From positions 35,192,894 through 35,256,893 of the forward strand of contig CM020618.1 in NCBI GenBank assembly GCA_009829735.1: 64,000 nucleotides of DNA, read 5' to 3'. The position numbers were made by a program, and so were the translations under genes. This DNA is from Pyropia yezoensis (lineage: Eukaryota > Rhodophyta > Bangiophyceae > Bangiales > Bangiaceae). This document shows positions 19,482 to 29,220 of this stretch, piece after piece; position 1 is the stretch's first letter, and each line of letters begins with the position of its first letter. Under the pieces are notes generated by a model that saw only the letters and a list, made by a program, of their open reading frames with translations, searched no databases and was not told the origin of the DNA.

Positions 19482-19533
<52 letters not shown>
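19482..19533. repeat. 52-base poly(G) tract upstream of the Fanzor-like start
   Basis: An unbroken G run ends 21 bases before the start codon as read on the minus strand, so the mRNA leader would carry a C52 tract. Its length may be unstable in assembly. Confidence 0.8.
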
Positions 19534-19534
<1 letters not shown>

Positions 19535-20306
19535 GGCGGATGAGCGGGTTGTGTGTGTGGGAACGACTGTGAGGAGGGTGGGTGGGAGGGATTGTCGACG
19601 GTGGCTGACGGGGTTGGCAAAGATGGGGAACCTCAGGGCACCACCTACCGCCCTATTTATTGTCTGGCAAGGCACCATCCGGGCCGGGGTCCTCACTCGA
19701 TGCCGTACGCGTGCTGTAGACGCTGGCGATGGGCTGCACCGGCCGTCAGGAGGCCGGCGGTCCAGGTCCTCCCAACCCCCTCCCGCCCCCCCCCTCCCCC
19801 CCCCGCCGCCCGCCCCCCGCCACCCCCCAACCGACGCTACCTCTCGGGCAGGGGGCAGAGCGGAGGACGCTCGCACCGCCACGTGCCCCTGTGGGCTGTC
19901 TCGTGGCCTTAGCTCGCCGCCCCGGAAATGAAAGGTCCTTCTCATCTCCGCGGCACCCGTGGCCGACGGTGGCTGCCGTTAGAGTATCCTGTGGCGCGGC
20001 GGCGGCGGCGGTGGCGGTGGTGGGGCTGGCGGTGGTGGTGTGGCGGCGGCGGTGGCCGTGGTGGGGCTGGCGGTGGTGGTGTGGCGGCGGCGGTGGTGGT
20101 GATGGGGTTGGTGGCCCAATTGCAGACCGCGCACAGACGCTGTGCTCATGGCAGCCGCCAGTAGCGTGACGGTGGGTGCGGGACGGAGTGCACCGCATGC
20201 ACTGTGGCATTTAAGCCGACTGACACGCCAGCATCCGTGCGGCTCGCCCAACCATGGCGAGCGAGCGCCCCCCCCCCCCCCCCCACCTCCCCCCCTCCCC
20301 CCCCGC

Positions 20307-20340
<34 letters not shown>

Positions 20341-20861
20341 CGACGGCACGTGTTGGGAGAGTGACCGCCACCGTGCTGTGGGGCAATAGCAACACTGCAA
20401 TTGAACCCACCCTCGGCACTGCCTGCTCGCCACGGTGCATCTGGAGCGGCGTGCCGGGACGCGGGCACCCAGCCTTTTGGTGCTTCCGGTAGGCCCCGTC
20501 CGTTTGCAATGCACTACGAGCACCGTTTGGGAAAAATGTCATCCTGGACGTCTTGGTGGGGGGGGGAGGGGGGGCAGTCGTGTACCTCAAACCCACCGCC
20601 ACAGACGGCATTGCCATGCTGCGAGCTCACCGCGCAGTGCATCCAAATGGCCTGCCACCAGCACACGACACCGCGCGGGCCGCGTGGACCTACGGCTCTC
20701 GTCAGACCCGGGGGGCGCCGAGGGAAGCGACTGACCTGACCTGCCTGTGGCTGAACGTGCGGCCGACGGATGAGAGCACCCATCCCCGGACACCCACGTC
20801 ACCGTCCAATTCAACATCATCTCGCGCCGCCGCCCAAATCCCGTCGCCTCCCGTTTGATCC
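19534..20861. repeat. Repeat-rich intergenic DNA
   Basis: No gene is supported. It holds C-rich DNA (about 19770-19830), a GGT/GGC minisatellite with a ~42-bp higher unit (19990-20115) and long poly(C) runs (about 20268-20338). Frames here are Pro-, Gly- or His-rich products of these repeats. Confidence 0.5.
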
Positions 20862-21112
20862 GCGTCGGTGTCAGCCGGTGATCGGGCTCCTCGGAATTCG
20901 AAATTCAATTCGTGCCCCCTCCCCCGCCCGTCGCCCTCTCTTTATGGCTTCCCCGCCACTCCCACCCCGCCCCTCTTGACAAAGACGGCCCTCCCACCCT
21001 ATCTATTTAGCGTCGGTGTCGGCCGGTGATCGGGCTCCTTGGAATTCGAAATTCAATTCGTCCCCCCTCCCCCGCCCCTCGCCCTCTCTTTATGGTTTCC
21101 CCCCCACTCCCA
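20862..21112. repeat. Tandem duplication, period 148 bp
   Basis: GCGTCGGTGTC at 20862 and 21010 opens two copies that share GGAATTCGAAATTCAATTCG and a pyrimidine-rich tail. The copies differ at a few bases. Confidence 0.75.
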
Positions 21113-21905
21113 CCTGACTTTCTTCTGTGAGCGTGCTCGAGCGCATTCGAGCCTGCCCCCAGGGATGTCCTCCTGCCCACCAAAGGGTAGCTAGGCAAGA
21201 AAATTATGTGAACCCGTGCGAAATGCCCATACCCGGGCTAGAGCGCGTGGCGTTCATCACTAAAGGTGCGCGCGCCCATTGAGGGGTCGATTAGATGTCA
21301 AATGATCTATGGAGCTTTTAGTGAGCGAATGGTGGGTCCTGCGTGTGTCCGAGTCATTTTTGTGACACTGAGTGGTGGGTTTAGTGACATCGCAGACCAA
21401 GCCACCACCTGCTGAGCAGTGGCGCGTCACCGCCCTGGTGATGTGCGCCTTGTGGGCTGTTTGAGAGGCAGTGACGCACGAGTGCGTGTGTGAGTGTTTG
21501 AGGGGCAGTGAGGCGTGAGTGAGGCGTGAGAGCAAGTCCCTTGGCGGCAGGAGGGTGCGGGGGGGGGGGGGGGCCAAGTCCCTTGGGGGGGGGGGGGGGT
21601 GGGGGGGGGGGGGGGGGGGGGGGGCCAAGTCGCTTGGCGGCAGCCCACACCATCGCCGACGAGGTCAAACGATCGAATCGACCAGACGACGAGGCCATCA
21701 CATGTCTGGAAACGGCACCGCACCCGACTCGTTAATGGTGAACAGGCAAGTTCAACTTCTCGCCCCCCACCACCCCCCTTTCCCTCATGAAAGTAGTCAA
21801 TTTGCCGAAAAGAAATGAACAATACCAAAGCATCAAAATCAGGACGCAATTGAAAAACACTTATTCGCGCGTCGACACATAGCAATCTCGACAAAGATCC
21901 GAAGA
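21113..21905. other. Intergenic DNA with poly(G) blocks, no gene seen
   Basis: Poly(G) runs at about 21560-21624 punctuated by the repeated words CCAAGTCCCTTGG / CCAAGTCGCTTGGCGGCAG. No coding frame is convincing. Confidence 0.45.
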
Positions 21906-22281
21906 GCGTTATGTACATAACGCCCCACGGTCCATCTGACAAGCCACGACTCCCAGATTCTCCATTGGCTCACCAGTTACGTTATGTACATAACGCGACA
22001 CGATCAGCTCTGGCGAACTATCTCGACAAACATCACTAGAGCGTTATGTTCATAACGCGCCACGGTCTGTCCACTGTACCACACCTACCAGATTCTCAAA
22101 AAGGCTCATCTCACGCGTTATGTACATAACGCCACACGGTCAGCCTCGGAAATCTGTCGGGACGATGCCAAGTGCTCGCCAGACGCGTTATGTACATAAC
22201 GCGACTCGGTCTGCCTTGGCCAAGTCGCGGCCAATATCCGACCATGGAACCTACCCATCTGTTGCGTTATGCACACAACGT
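21906..22281. repeat. Array of six palindromes GCGTTATGTACATAACGC
   Basis: Palindrome copies lie at 21906, 21979, 22041, 22115, 22185 and (degenerate) 22264, start to start 62-79 bases. Most are followed by (C/G)NCACGGTC. The sequences between them alternate in two types: odd units share CCAGATTCTC and GGCTCA, while even units and the stretch before the first palindrome share ATCTCGACAAA. This points to a ~135-bp dimeric tandem repeat. It lies 3' of the Sen1-like helicase locus. Function unknown; candidate protein-binding array. Confidence 0.85.
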
Positions 22282-22578
22282 GGCGTGACTCAAGACTGAT
22301 GGTGGTACCATGGGCCAGACACGCCCCCTCCCCCCCCCAAGCCCCCCCCCCTCCTTCCCCATCGCCCAACACGAGTGCCTTGCCATGTGATCCTCCACCA
22401 ACATGTCACGCAACTCAAAACGTCAACTATACCAGTTGTCGACTACACTGGGGAACAACCGGCCACCACATGACCAGCGACACCTTCAAAGCAAAAAAAA
22501 GAGGGGGTGCCGTACAGTCCCACCCCCCCTCCCACCCGCCCCGCCCCCCCCCCCTCCCCCCCCCCCACATACTCCCGA
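22282..22578. other. 3' flank of the helicase locus
   Basis: C-rich tracts (22322-22352 and 22520-22568) and no gene. It should include the helicase 3' UTR. Confidence 0.4.
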
Positions 22579-23275
22579 CTAGAACACCCTGTCGGGAGCC
22601 ACAATGTTGATGTGCTCGCGGCCCGGTCGATCTGGACGGCTCCACCTATGGCGGACGTTGTCCCACCAGCTCTTCCACACACCCCCAGAGCTTGAAAGGT
22701 AGTCCATGTCACCAATCACGTGGAGATGGCTCTGTGCCCGCGACATCATGACGTTCACGCGCCGCTGGTCGGACAAAAAGTCGGTGCTCCCGCCGGGTGG
22801 CGCCCTAGGCTCTGACCACACAAGAGAGAGTATGACACAGTCCACAGGAGCGCCTTGGCGGCCATCCACGGTGGACACCCTGACGTCGGCACATGGTCTG
22901 CGGGGCAGCCGCCTGCTGTCTCTCACCGACTGCACCACTTCATTCAGCTTGTTCCGCTGCGCCGTGTACGGGGTGATGAGCATCACCTTGAGCTCGGTAG
23001 CCCCGCTGGACGTCGCCCACGCCAGCAGTAGATCCGTAAGAGCCATCTCGACCAACCGAAGCTCTGCAACGTTGATCAGGCTCTTGTTGTTGGAGGTGGT
23101 GGAACCCGACTTGTGCGCCCGATCGTTGGCCGGCAGGCAGGAAGTGTCTGTCACTTGCAGCCCTCCAAAGCGAATACGCCGACTTGGATGGTTTAGCCAC
23201 GCGGGTGTTCCAAACCCCTCCTCATGGCGGGCCTTGGGCCCGCGCCCGTCCGACCATACGCCAATGTGCCGGTAA
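22579..23275 (-). CDS. Sen1-like SF1 helicase, C-terminal block (second RecA domain)
   Basis: This block completes the helicase of 23193-26561 in another frame. It carries LITPYTAQ (motif IV region), STVDGRQGAPVDCVILS (motif V; the usual VDxxQG pattern) and RRVNVMMSRAQSHLHVIGD (motif VI with the arginine finger region), followed by a short tail. This is the standard second RecA-like domain of UPF1/SEN1 helicases. The frame change relative to the upstream block falls between about 23190 and 23275, where both frames are open. No GT-AG pair of sensible intron size fits, so a one-base error in GC-rich DNA or a real frameshift is more likely than an intron. Confidence 0.75.
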
Positions 23276-26200
23276 AGACTTCTCGGAGGAGGGACCATAA
23301 CAGCGGCCGCATGCGGTACTGCACGGAGAGGATGACGCAAGCGGACAGAAACCTGGCGAGCCGCTCAAAAACGCTTGATGTCATCGGTCGTGTCTCGCCT
23401 CTGTACTCCATGCCGGCGCTCGGCCTCAGCTGGGCATTGTCGCCAACAAGGACAATGCACTTGGTCCGCTCTGCCGGATGACCGTCCTCTTCCTCGTCTG
23501 ACGAGCCACCCGCACACCCCGCCCGCTTGGCGCGAACAATGGCGGCGACAGACGCAGGGACGCTTGTTGCCGCACCCTCGTCAATGATAATGGCCTCAAA
23601 GCCTTGACCCCCCACGAGCGCCCCCGTCGACGTTGACGTTTTTGTGACAATGACGGACGCGCCGCCCACGATGCGCTTGCGGAGCTCCCGTTCCGCACGC
23701 TGCTGGCGACCCAAGGCAGCCTCCAGATCTTGCTCCGCATCGGCACATTCCTCGAGGAGGATTTGTGACCCACCCGCGCCCGGCTCTGCACCCTGGGCGC
23801 GGGAGCGATCCACACGGCGGCCCACATTGGCCACCCGTGCCCTTGCCCGTTCCACCGCGGCTGTCACGGACGGGTAGGCGACAGGAAGGCGCTCGTCCGC
23901 CACGGCGTCAACGTGCGTTGTCTTGGCACGGTGGCCATCCGGAGGGGGTTCACCCACACGGAGGAGCGTCACGGCATCGGGTTTCGCGACGCCGTGTCGA
24001 CTGGCAGCCCCCGACGGACAAAACAACTCGTGCACTGCGTCCAACAGCTCGTCGCACGCCGTGTTGGTGCGCGACGTCAGCAGGACCCGCCCGTCTGGCA
24101 GGGTCCCAAGTACCATGTCCACGATGGAGACAATGGCGCGTGTCTTGCCCGTCCCGGGGGGGCCCGTCACCAGCTGCACGTCACACTCGTCCGACAACAG
24201 CCCCTGGCGCATGCAATCGACTGCGCGCCACTGGAACTCGTCCAGGTGGGCGTAGCGTGGAGGAGCACTCTGCAGGGGGGGAGGCCCCGGTGCCGGTACA
24301 GGTACCACCTGCTGTCCCCCGTGCGGAGGCGTTGCGTGAATGGCGAGCGCCCTCTGCATGACTGGCGGAAGAAGGTCCCAGTGGCCGAGGCAGCCAAACT
24401 CGCGGCTGTCCGACAGGATACTATGAGACAGGGTGACGACCACATTTGCCGTCCGGCGATGGAGCATCCGCCGCACGTTTAAACGACGCACCGCAAACCA
24501 CCACCGCCGGGGGGGACCGGATGCGCCACCGTGGCGCGCCCTGCCGGCGTCATCGTCCCCCTCGTCCAGCCCCGGGCCAGGCGTCTTGTCCACCCACCAC
24601 TGGCCTGCCCCCGCGGGCGGTGGGCCACCAACCCCCCCGCCGGGTTGCCCCTCCTTGTCCTCGCAGCGGCCAATAAACACGGCGTCCACGGGGGTGCTGC
24701 ACACCGAGCCGACGGATTCCGGTACCCAAAAGGCACACAAATCACCCGGGGTGGCGTCTGTGGGGTCCACTTGACACTCTCCCCCGCGGTCCTTGTGGCG
24801 GCGGTGTTGGCGCCCAGCGGATCCCCCGGTAGGGCGGCCGCCCCCACCGGGGGGACCACCCCGGGGGGCGGGCATACGCACGAGCACGTTGCACATGCGA
24901 CACGCCCGCGGGTCGTCCAGGATGGAGCCCCCCACCTGCGGCGACGACAGGGTGATGGGCGCGTCGATGCGAGCCACGCCAAAGCGGGAGCACAATGACG
25001 ATTTGGTCACGCGCCCACTGCGTCCGCCGCCGCAGCCATGGCCCTTGTTGCTCCCTTCGATAGACTGCTCCACCGCCTCTGTACCGCGGGCGGCTAGCTG
25101 GCACAAGGTGGCGACAACGATGGCCTGCCAGTGGCCCCCAGGTCCTCTTGCGTACAACGGGGACGGGCGCAGGTGGGTTGGGACACCCGTCCACCCCGAC
25201 TCGGACGTACAGAGCGTCAGCTGACCGAGCGCCACCCGATCACCACCCGCGCCACACAGTGTGGGAGGACTGGCCTGGCTGGCATCACCCCTCCCCGCCG
25301 CCGCCGCCGCCGCCGCGGGCAGAGGTGCAGCAGTGGGAGACGCGTCCCTCCCACCAGCCGGGGAACCGATACAAGGGCCTCCTACGCCGGCAGTCCCACC
25401 TCCAACAACAGCTGCCCCCGCGTCTGCAACTGCAGACAAAGCGGGAGAGGGCTCCTCCCCCCGAGCCACTGCCGTGCCCACCGCAGCCACCCCCGCGGTG
25501 TCGGTTGCTGCAGCAGTACCAGGTTCAGCAGGTGCACCTCCGCCAACACCCGCGTCGGCCACGGCCGCCGTGCCCGCAGGAGCCCCACCAACGCCAGGAG
25601 CACCCACAGCCACAGCATCCGCCGCGCCTGTGGCCATACCCGCCGCCGATGGAGCATCGGGAGCAGCAGCGGTGACAGCAACCTCGGGCGTAGAGGGCCC
25701 GCCTGGGACGGCTGCCGTCGCGGAGGAGGTGGCAGCTACCGTCGCGACAGAGGTGGCAGCACTCTGAGCTACTGCCACATGGGCGGCCGCCCCAGTGGCA
25801 GAGGACGTCCGCCGCTGCCCGACCAGTTGGCCGGCCCGGACCACCCGGGCCACACTGACGACAGTCACGTCATCGTTCTCTGCGTCATTCCAGTCATCGT
25901 CGTCGTCAATGAACACAATGACGTTGCAGGGTTCCGCATTGTAGACAGGGGAAACTGCCTGCGCAGCCAACACATTGTCTGGGACCGCCACTGCGGGTAG
26001 GTAGCACACAAACTCGACTTCGCCCCCCGCGTCGTCGCCAATGGAAAAGGCGTCTGGGTCACCTGGTGGGCTCGCCCTGTCCACACCGGGCGTTGCGGGT
26101 GGCGGTCCATTGTCCTCGGCTCCTGAGCCGGCACCCGCCCCAGCGGCGGCTGCTGCACCCGCCCCAGCGGCAGCCGCCGCAACCGCACCAGCACCGGCGG

Positions 26201-26561
26201 CAGCTGCTGCTGCACCCACACCCGCCTCTGCGTCGTCTGGCACAGCATACCCGCTCAGTACTTCGTCGATGCGCTGACGTAGTCGTACGACCAGGGGGCT
26301 GGCCCGCTTGCCAGGCCTGGCCGGCGGACAGAGCGCACCCTTCAGCGCGTGGAGGGCCCCCGAACAGGTCGTACCACCGATTTCTCCGACCCAGGGCCGC
26401 AGGCCCAACGGTGACGCCAACCAATCCAACGTTGACTGGGCCAACACCCGCCGAGATGCCCACACGCCAACCGCAAGAGGCGTCTGCACCAGGTTATGGA
26501 CGGCCGCGAAGTACAACCAGTTGTATGGTGACCGGTCCGCCTCCACGTGCCCGATAAGAAC
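23193..26561 (-). CDS. Sen1/UPF1-like SF1 helicase, central block
   Basis: An open block of about 1120 codons. From 26546 (a GTG codon) the numbering gives Walker A GPPGTGKT (795-802), motif Ia LLTSRTNTACDELL, motif II IIIDEGAATS (DEGA instead of DEAA, about 987-996), motif III GDNAQLRP (1035-1042) and QYRMRP (1076-1081). These are the signatures of SF1B helicases of the UPF1/SEN1 group, which unwind RNA or RNA-DNA hybrids and act in nuclear transcription termination or RNA decay. An Ala/Gly/Pro-rich linker (about 105-430) and a Cys/His-containing stretch (541-605) precede the helicase. It has no ATG at its beginning and follows the upstream block in the same frame after one TAG, so the two are probably one gene. 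Confidence 0.8.
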   Translation of the reverse strand, partial: VLIGHVEADRSPYNWLYFAAVHNLVQTPLAVGVWASRRVLAQSTLDWLASPLGLRPWVGEIGGTTCSGALHALKGALCPPARPGKRASPLVVRLRQRIDEVLSGYAVPDDAEAGVGAAAAAAGAGAVAAAAAGAGAAAAAGAGAGSGAEDNGPPPATPGVDRASPPGDPDAFSIGDDAGGEVEFVCYLPAVAVPDNVLAAQAVSPVYNAEPCNVIVFIDDDDDWNDAENDDVTVVSVARVVRAGQLVGQRRTSSATGAAAHVAVAQSAATSVATVAATSSATAAVPGGPSTPEVAVTAAAPDAPSAAGMATGAADAVAVGAPGVGGAPAGTAAVADAGVGGGAPAEPGTAAATDTAGVAAVGTAVARGEEPSPALSAVADAGAAVVGGGTAGVGGPCIGSPAGGRDASPTAAPLPAAAAAAAGRGDASQASPPTLCGAGGDRVALGQLTLCTSESGWTGVPTHLRPSPLYARGPGGHWQAIVVATLCQLAARGTEAVEQSIEGSNKGHGCGGGRSGRVTKSSLCSRFGVARIDAPITLSSPQVGGSILDDPRACRMCNVLVRMPAPRGGPPGGGGRPTGGSAGRQHRRHKDRGGECQVDPTDATPGDLCAFWVPESVGSVCSTPVDAVFIGRCEDKEGQPGGGVGGPPPAGAGQWWVDKTPGPGLDEGDDDAGRARHGGASGPPRRWWFAVRRLNVRRMLHRRTANVVVTLSHSILSDSREFGCLGHWDLLPPVMQRALAIHATPPHGGQQVVPVPAPGPPPLQSAPPRYAHLDEFQWRAVDCMRQGLLSDECDVQLVTGPPGTGKTRAIVSIVDMVLGTLPDGRVLLTSRTNTACDELLDAVHELFCPSGAASRHGVAKPDAVTLLRVGEPPPDGHRAKTTHVDAVADERLPVAYPSVTAAVERARARVANVGRRVDRSRAQGAEPGAGGSQILLEECADAEQDLEAALGRQQRAERELRKRIVGGASVIVTKTSTSTGALVGGQGFEAIIIDEGAATSVPASVAAIVRAKRAGCAGGSSDEEEDGHPAERTKCIVLVGDNAQLRPSAGMEYRGETRPMTSSVFERLARFLSACVILSVQYRMRPLLWSLLREVFTGTLAYGRTGAGPRPAMRRGLEHPRG

Positions 26562-29138
26562 CTACCAAAGCCACGGGAGGGCCTCCATCCACTCGTTGAC
26601 AACGGGGGCCAGGTTTGCCACGTCCATGATATCAAAGTGCGTGCAGAGCTGCTTGTGGTCGGAGAGTAGGATGAGGCACGAGACCAAGGCCCTTTGGACG
26701 ACACCCCGTGTGCGCTTCACGTCTCGGTGGATGTCCAGCCGCATGAGCAGGTGCAAGACACGGGCGAGCGCTCCGCTCGCCCACAGCTTAACCGACTCGC
26801 AGGGTGAGCCCGCAGGCGGGCGCCCCGCGCCCACGTCCGCCAACACTTGCCGGCTGCTCCGCACAAACGCCGTACATACGGCAAACTGCTGCAGGGGGAC
26901 ACCGTTCCAGGCACGATCTTCCACGCGAGCGCGCACCGAGACGTCCAGCAAGTGCAGGGCGTTTTCGATGACGCACAGGGCGTCAAAAGGCCGGGGGGGG
27001 CCACCCGACGACACAACCGGGGCGGGAGCGCTGGTGGTCTCGCGGGCGGACACAGCGCGCCACCCCTCATCGGACGGGACGGGTGCACACCCATCCAACA
27101 GGTCCGTGATGGACCACGAATCAGCCCCACCGCCCCCCCGCTCACCCACACCGGACAGGCAGCGGATGACCTGCCGGGCGGTCCGTCGGAAGTGTGGACT
27201 GGGAGCTACCAGCCACCCGACGCCAGTGTTTGAAGCTGTCACACTCGCAACACGTGAAAACAGGGCCGCAGCCGGCGCGACAGCAGTAGCAGCACCCGGA
27301 GAGCCAAGGACGGACGAAAACAGCAACGCCGTCATGTCGCGTATGACGGTTTTCCATGCGTCTACCTCTTTAAAGGCGACGAAGAAGTCTGTCGGCAACA
27401 TTGCCAACGACCCGGGCATGGACATTAGCAGGGCCACGTCGTCGGGGCTGCCTGCGCCTTCCGGGACAAGCTTGCCGTCGCCATGACCCCGCCCCAGGGC
27501 GGAAAGGCTGCGGCCAGACTCGACCAAATGCGACCACAGGCGGGTGTGTAGATTCAACGGCTGTCGCTGCGGCACCGCAGCACCTCCCTTGCCCGCCAGC
27601 ACCGCCCGGTGGACGATGGCAGTGTCTGCGCTACACGCGCTCAGTAGGAACCTCTGGGCCTCGGGGGTCCAGACGCCCATGGACCCGGCGGTGCGAAAAA
27701 AGGTTACTTGGTGCGGCCAGGAGGGAGAATCGGCCAGCGACCCGTGATCGTGCAACAGTTTTGAGCAGGCGGCGCCGACGGCAGCGACCGTCTCGCGGCT
27801 GAAGTGGGCGAGCTCCGGACCACCCCCACTGCCAGCATCTGCTGCACGCGCACCTTGCGCGGGAAGCGTCGCCGGCGGCGCGTCCGCCCCAGGTCGACGA
27901 CCGGCCGCGCGGGGGGGGGTCAGCGCCAAAAACCGGGGAGACGGCGCCGCAGCCGGACCCGCGGGGCCACCAGGACCACTGGGCGCGGTGAGACGCGCAG
28001 CCGGACCCGCGGGGCCACCAGGACCACCAGGCGCGGTGAGACGCAGCCGCTTTTGCCCCGACCCGCCGGTGATCATCATCCGGGTGGGCGCCGCCGCCAC
28101 CGCCGCCGCCGCCCGAAAAGACAGGTCGTCGATTGCCTTTCTTGCCCGCCAGACGTTCGGAACCATGATGAGGATGACAAACATGTCCACGAGTGCCTCG
28201 AGGTTGGCGCGCGGCAGGTTGGCCAAGCCCGGGCCGCGAAGGGCGTGCCTCACAGTGGTTTCCATCTCACGTACCACGACCGGGTCACTCGCGTGCGGCT
28301 GGTACAGACGGGACAGGTGGGCAACAGCGGCTTTGGCAACCCGTACACCCGGGTCGCAACGAAGAAGGGCCGACGTGGTCTGGATGACACACAAGGCGTC
28401 GGCCTGGGACGTCGCCTGCGGGCCCATGCGAGCACAGAGGGTGTCACAAGCATGCACCAGTCCGAGGGCACTCGTCGTGTCACCCCGCGTGGCCATAGCA
28501 CCCCCCGCCGGGTCGGTACCAACGGCCGCCGCTCCCGTCACCGCGGACCTAACCACCGGGTGAGTGACGTCCAGCATGGTCTCCGCCGGCTCGTCTGCCA
28601 CTACAGGCGCAGACCCGCCTGGTCGCACCGGCACAATCTCGTCGACGTCGAAGTCCATCTCCTTCAGCCGCTCCAACGGATCGGCCGCCCGCACTGGTGA
28701 CCCCATCAGCTGGGCTGCGCCCGACATCTGCACCTCAGCCTCGACCACCGGGTCACTCTGTGACGCCTCATGCACCACACCAACCGACTCGGCGACCGGC
28801 ATCGCAGCCGCCGACACGGCCGGCGGCTCCGCCGGCGCCACGCCCCCCGACGCCGCCGTCCACATGCCCGCCGACACGGCCGACTCGACGGTCGCCGCCA
28901 CACCCACCGAGGCTGCCGTGCACTTGCCCGCCGACGCCGCCTCCAACGACTCTGCCGGTGGCGCCGCTGCAGCCGAGACCGTCGGCTCCGCCGGCGCCAC
29001 ACCGGCCGGCTCGGCCACCACGTCTGCCGCCGACGCCGCCTCCAACGACTCTGCCGGTGGCGCCGCTGCAGCCGAGACCGTCGGCTCCGCCACCGCCGAC
29101 GCGGCAGCCGGGTCAGCCACCGGTGGCGTGACCGCCAT
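26562..29138 (-). CDS. Sen1-like helicase locus, N-terminal block
   Basis: Open to a TAG at 26562-26564, after which the same frame continues into the helicase block. Either the TAG is removed by splicing (GTAGGT at 26565-26560 would be a good donor), it is a sequence error, or these are two adjacent genes. Residues after about 180 are rich in helices with Leu/Ala spacing (for example DTLCARMGP, LEALVDMFVILIMVP, LARVLHLLMRLDI), like the helical N-terminal regions of Sen1/senataxin. The first 170 residues are repeated Ala/Pro/Glu units (SAAAAPPAESLEAAS occurs twice). The first real ATG is at 29138. The frame stays open upstream to 29303 through a hydrophobic VLLLCLALAAQP stretch that overlaps the 350-bp array and directly follows a splice-acceptor-like CCCCCCCGCAG. 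An upstream exon is therefore possible. Confidence 0.6.
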   Translation of the reverse strand: MAVTPPVADPAAASAVAEPTVSAAAAPPAESLEAASAADVVAEPAGVAPAEPTVSAAAAPPAESLEAASAGKCTAASVGVAATVESAVSAGMWTAASGGVAPAEPPAVSAAAMPVAESVGVVHEASQSDPVVEAEVQMSGAAQLMGSPVRAADPLERLKEMDFDVDEIVPVRPGGSAPVVADEPAETMLDVTHPVVRSAVTGAAAVGTDPAGGAMATRGDTTSALGLVHACDTLCARMGPQATSQADALCVIQTTSALLRCDPGVRVAKAAVAHLSRLYQPHASDPVVVREMETTVRHALRGPGLANLPRANLEALVDMFVILIMVPNVWRARKAIDDLSFRAAAAVAAAPTRMMITGGSGQKRLRLTAPGGPGGPAGPAARLTAPSGPGGPAGPAAAPSPRFLALTPPRAAGRRPGADAPPATLPAQGARAADAGSGGGPELAHFSRETVAAVGAACSKLLHDHGSLADSPSWPHQVTFFRTAGSMGVWTPEAQRFLLSACSADTAIVHRAVLAGKGGAAVPQRQPLNLHTRLWSHLVESGRSLSALGRGHGDGKLVPEGAGSPDDVALLMSMPGSLAMLPTDFFVAFKEVDAWKTVIRDMTALLFSSVLGSPGAATAVAPAAALFSRVASVTASNTGVGWLVAPSPHFRRTARQVIRCLSGVGERGGGGADSWSITDLLDGCAPVPSDEGWRAVSARETTSAPAPVVSSGGPPRPFDALCVIENALHLLDVSVRARVEDRAWNGVPLQQFAVCTAFVRSSRQVLADVGAGRPPAGSPCESVKLWASGALARVLHLLMRLDIHRDVKRTRGVVQRALVSCLILLSDHKQLCTHFDIMDVANLAPVVNEWMEALPWLW

Positions 29139-29220
29139 CCCCACCAGCGAACCCACCGGCCTCGTTGCCGCCCCAACACCCGCAGGCTGGGCCGCCAGCG
29201 CCAGACACAGCAACAGCACC

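Noticed and set aside
21906-22281. CRISPR-like array of evenly spaced repeats
   Set aside because: Repeats are perfect palindromes in a eukaryotic genome, spacers are related to each other in two classes, and no cas genes are near. It is a dimeric tandem repeat or binding-site array.
22269-22695. Pro-rich plus-strand frames downstream of the helicase
   Set aside because: Generated by C-rich tracts; no start context or domain.
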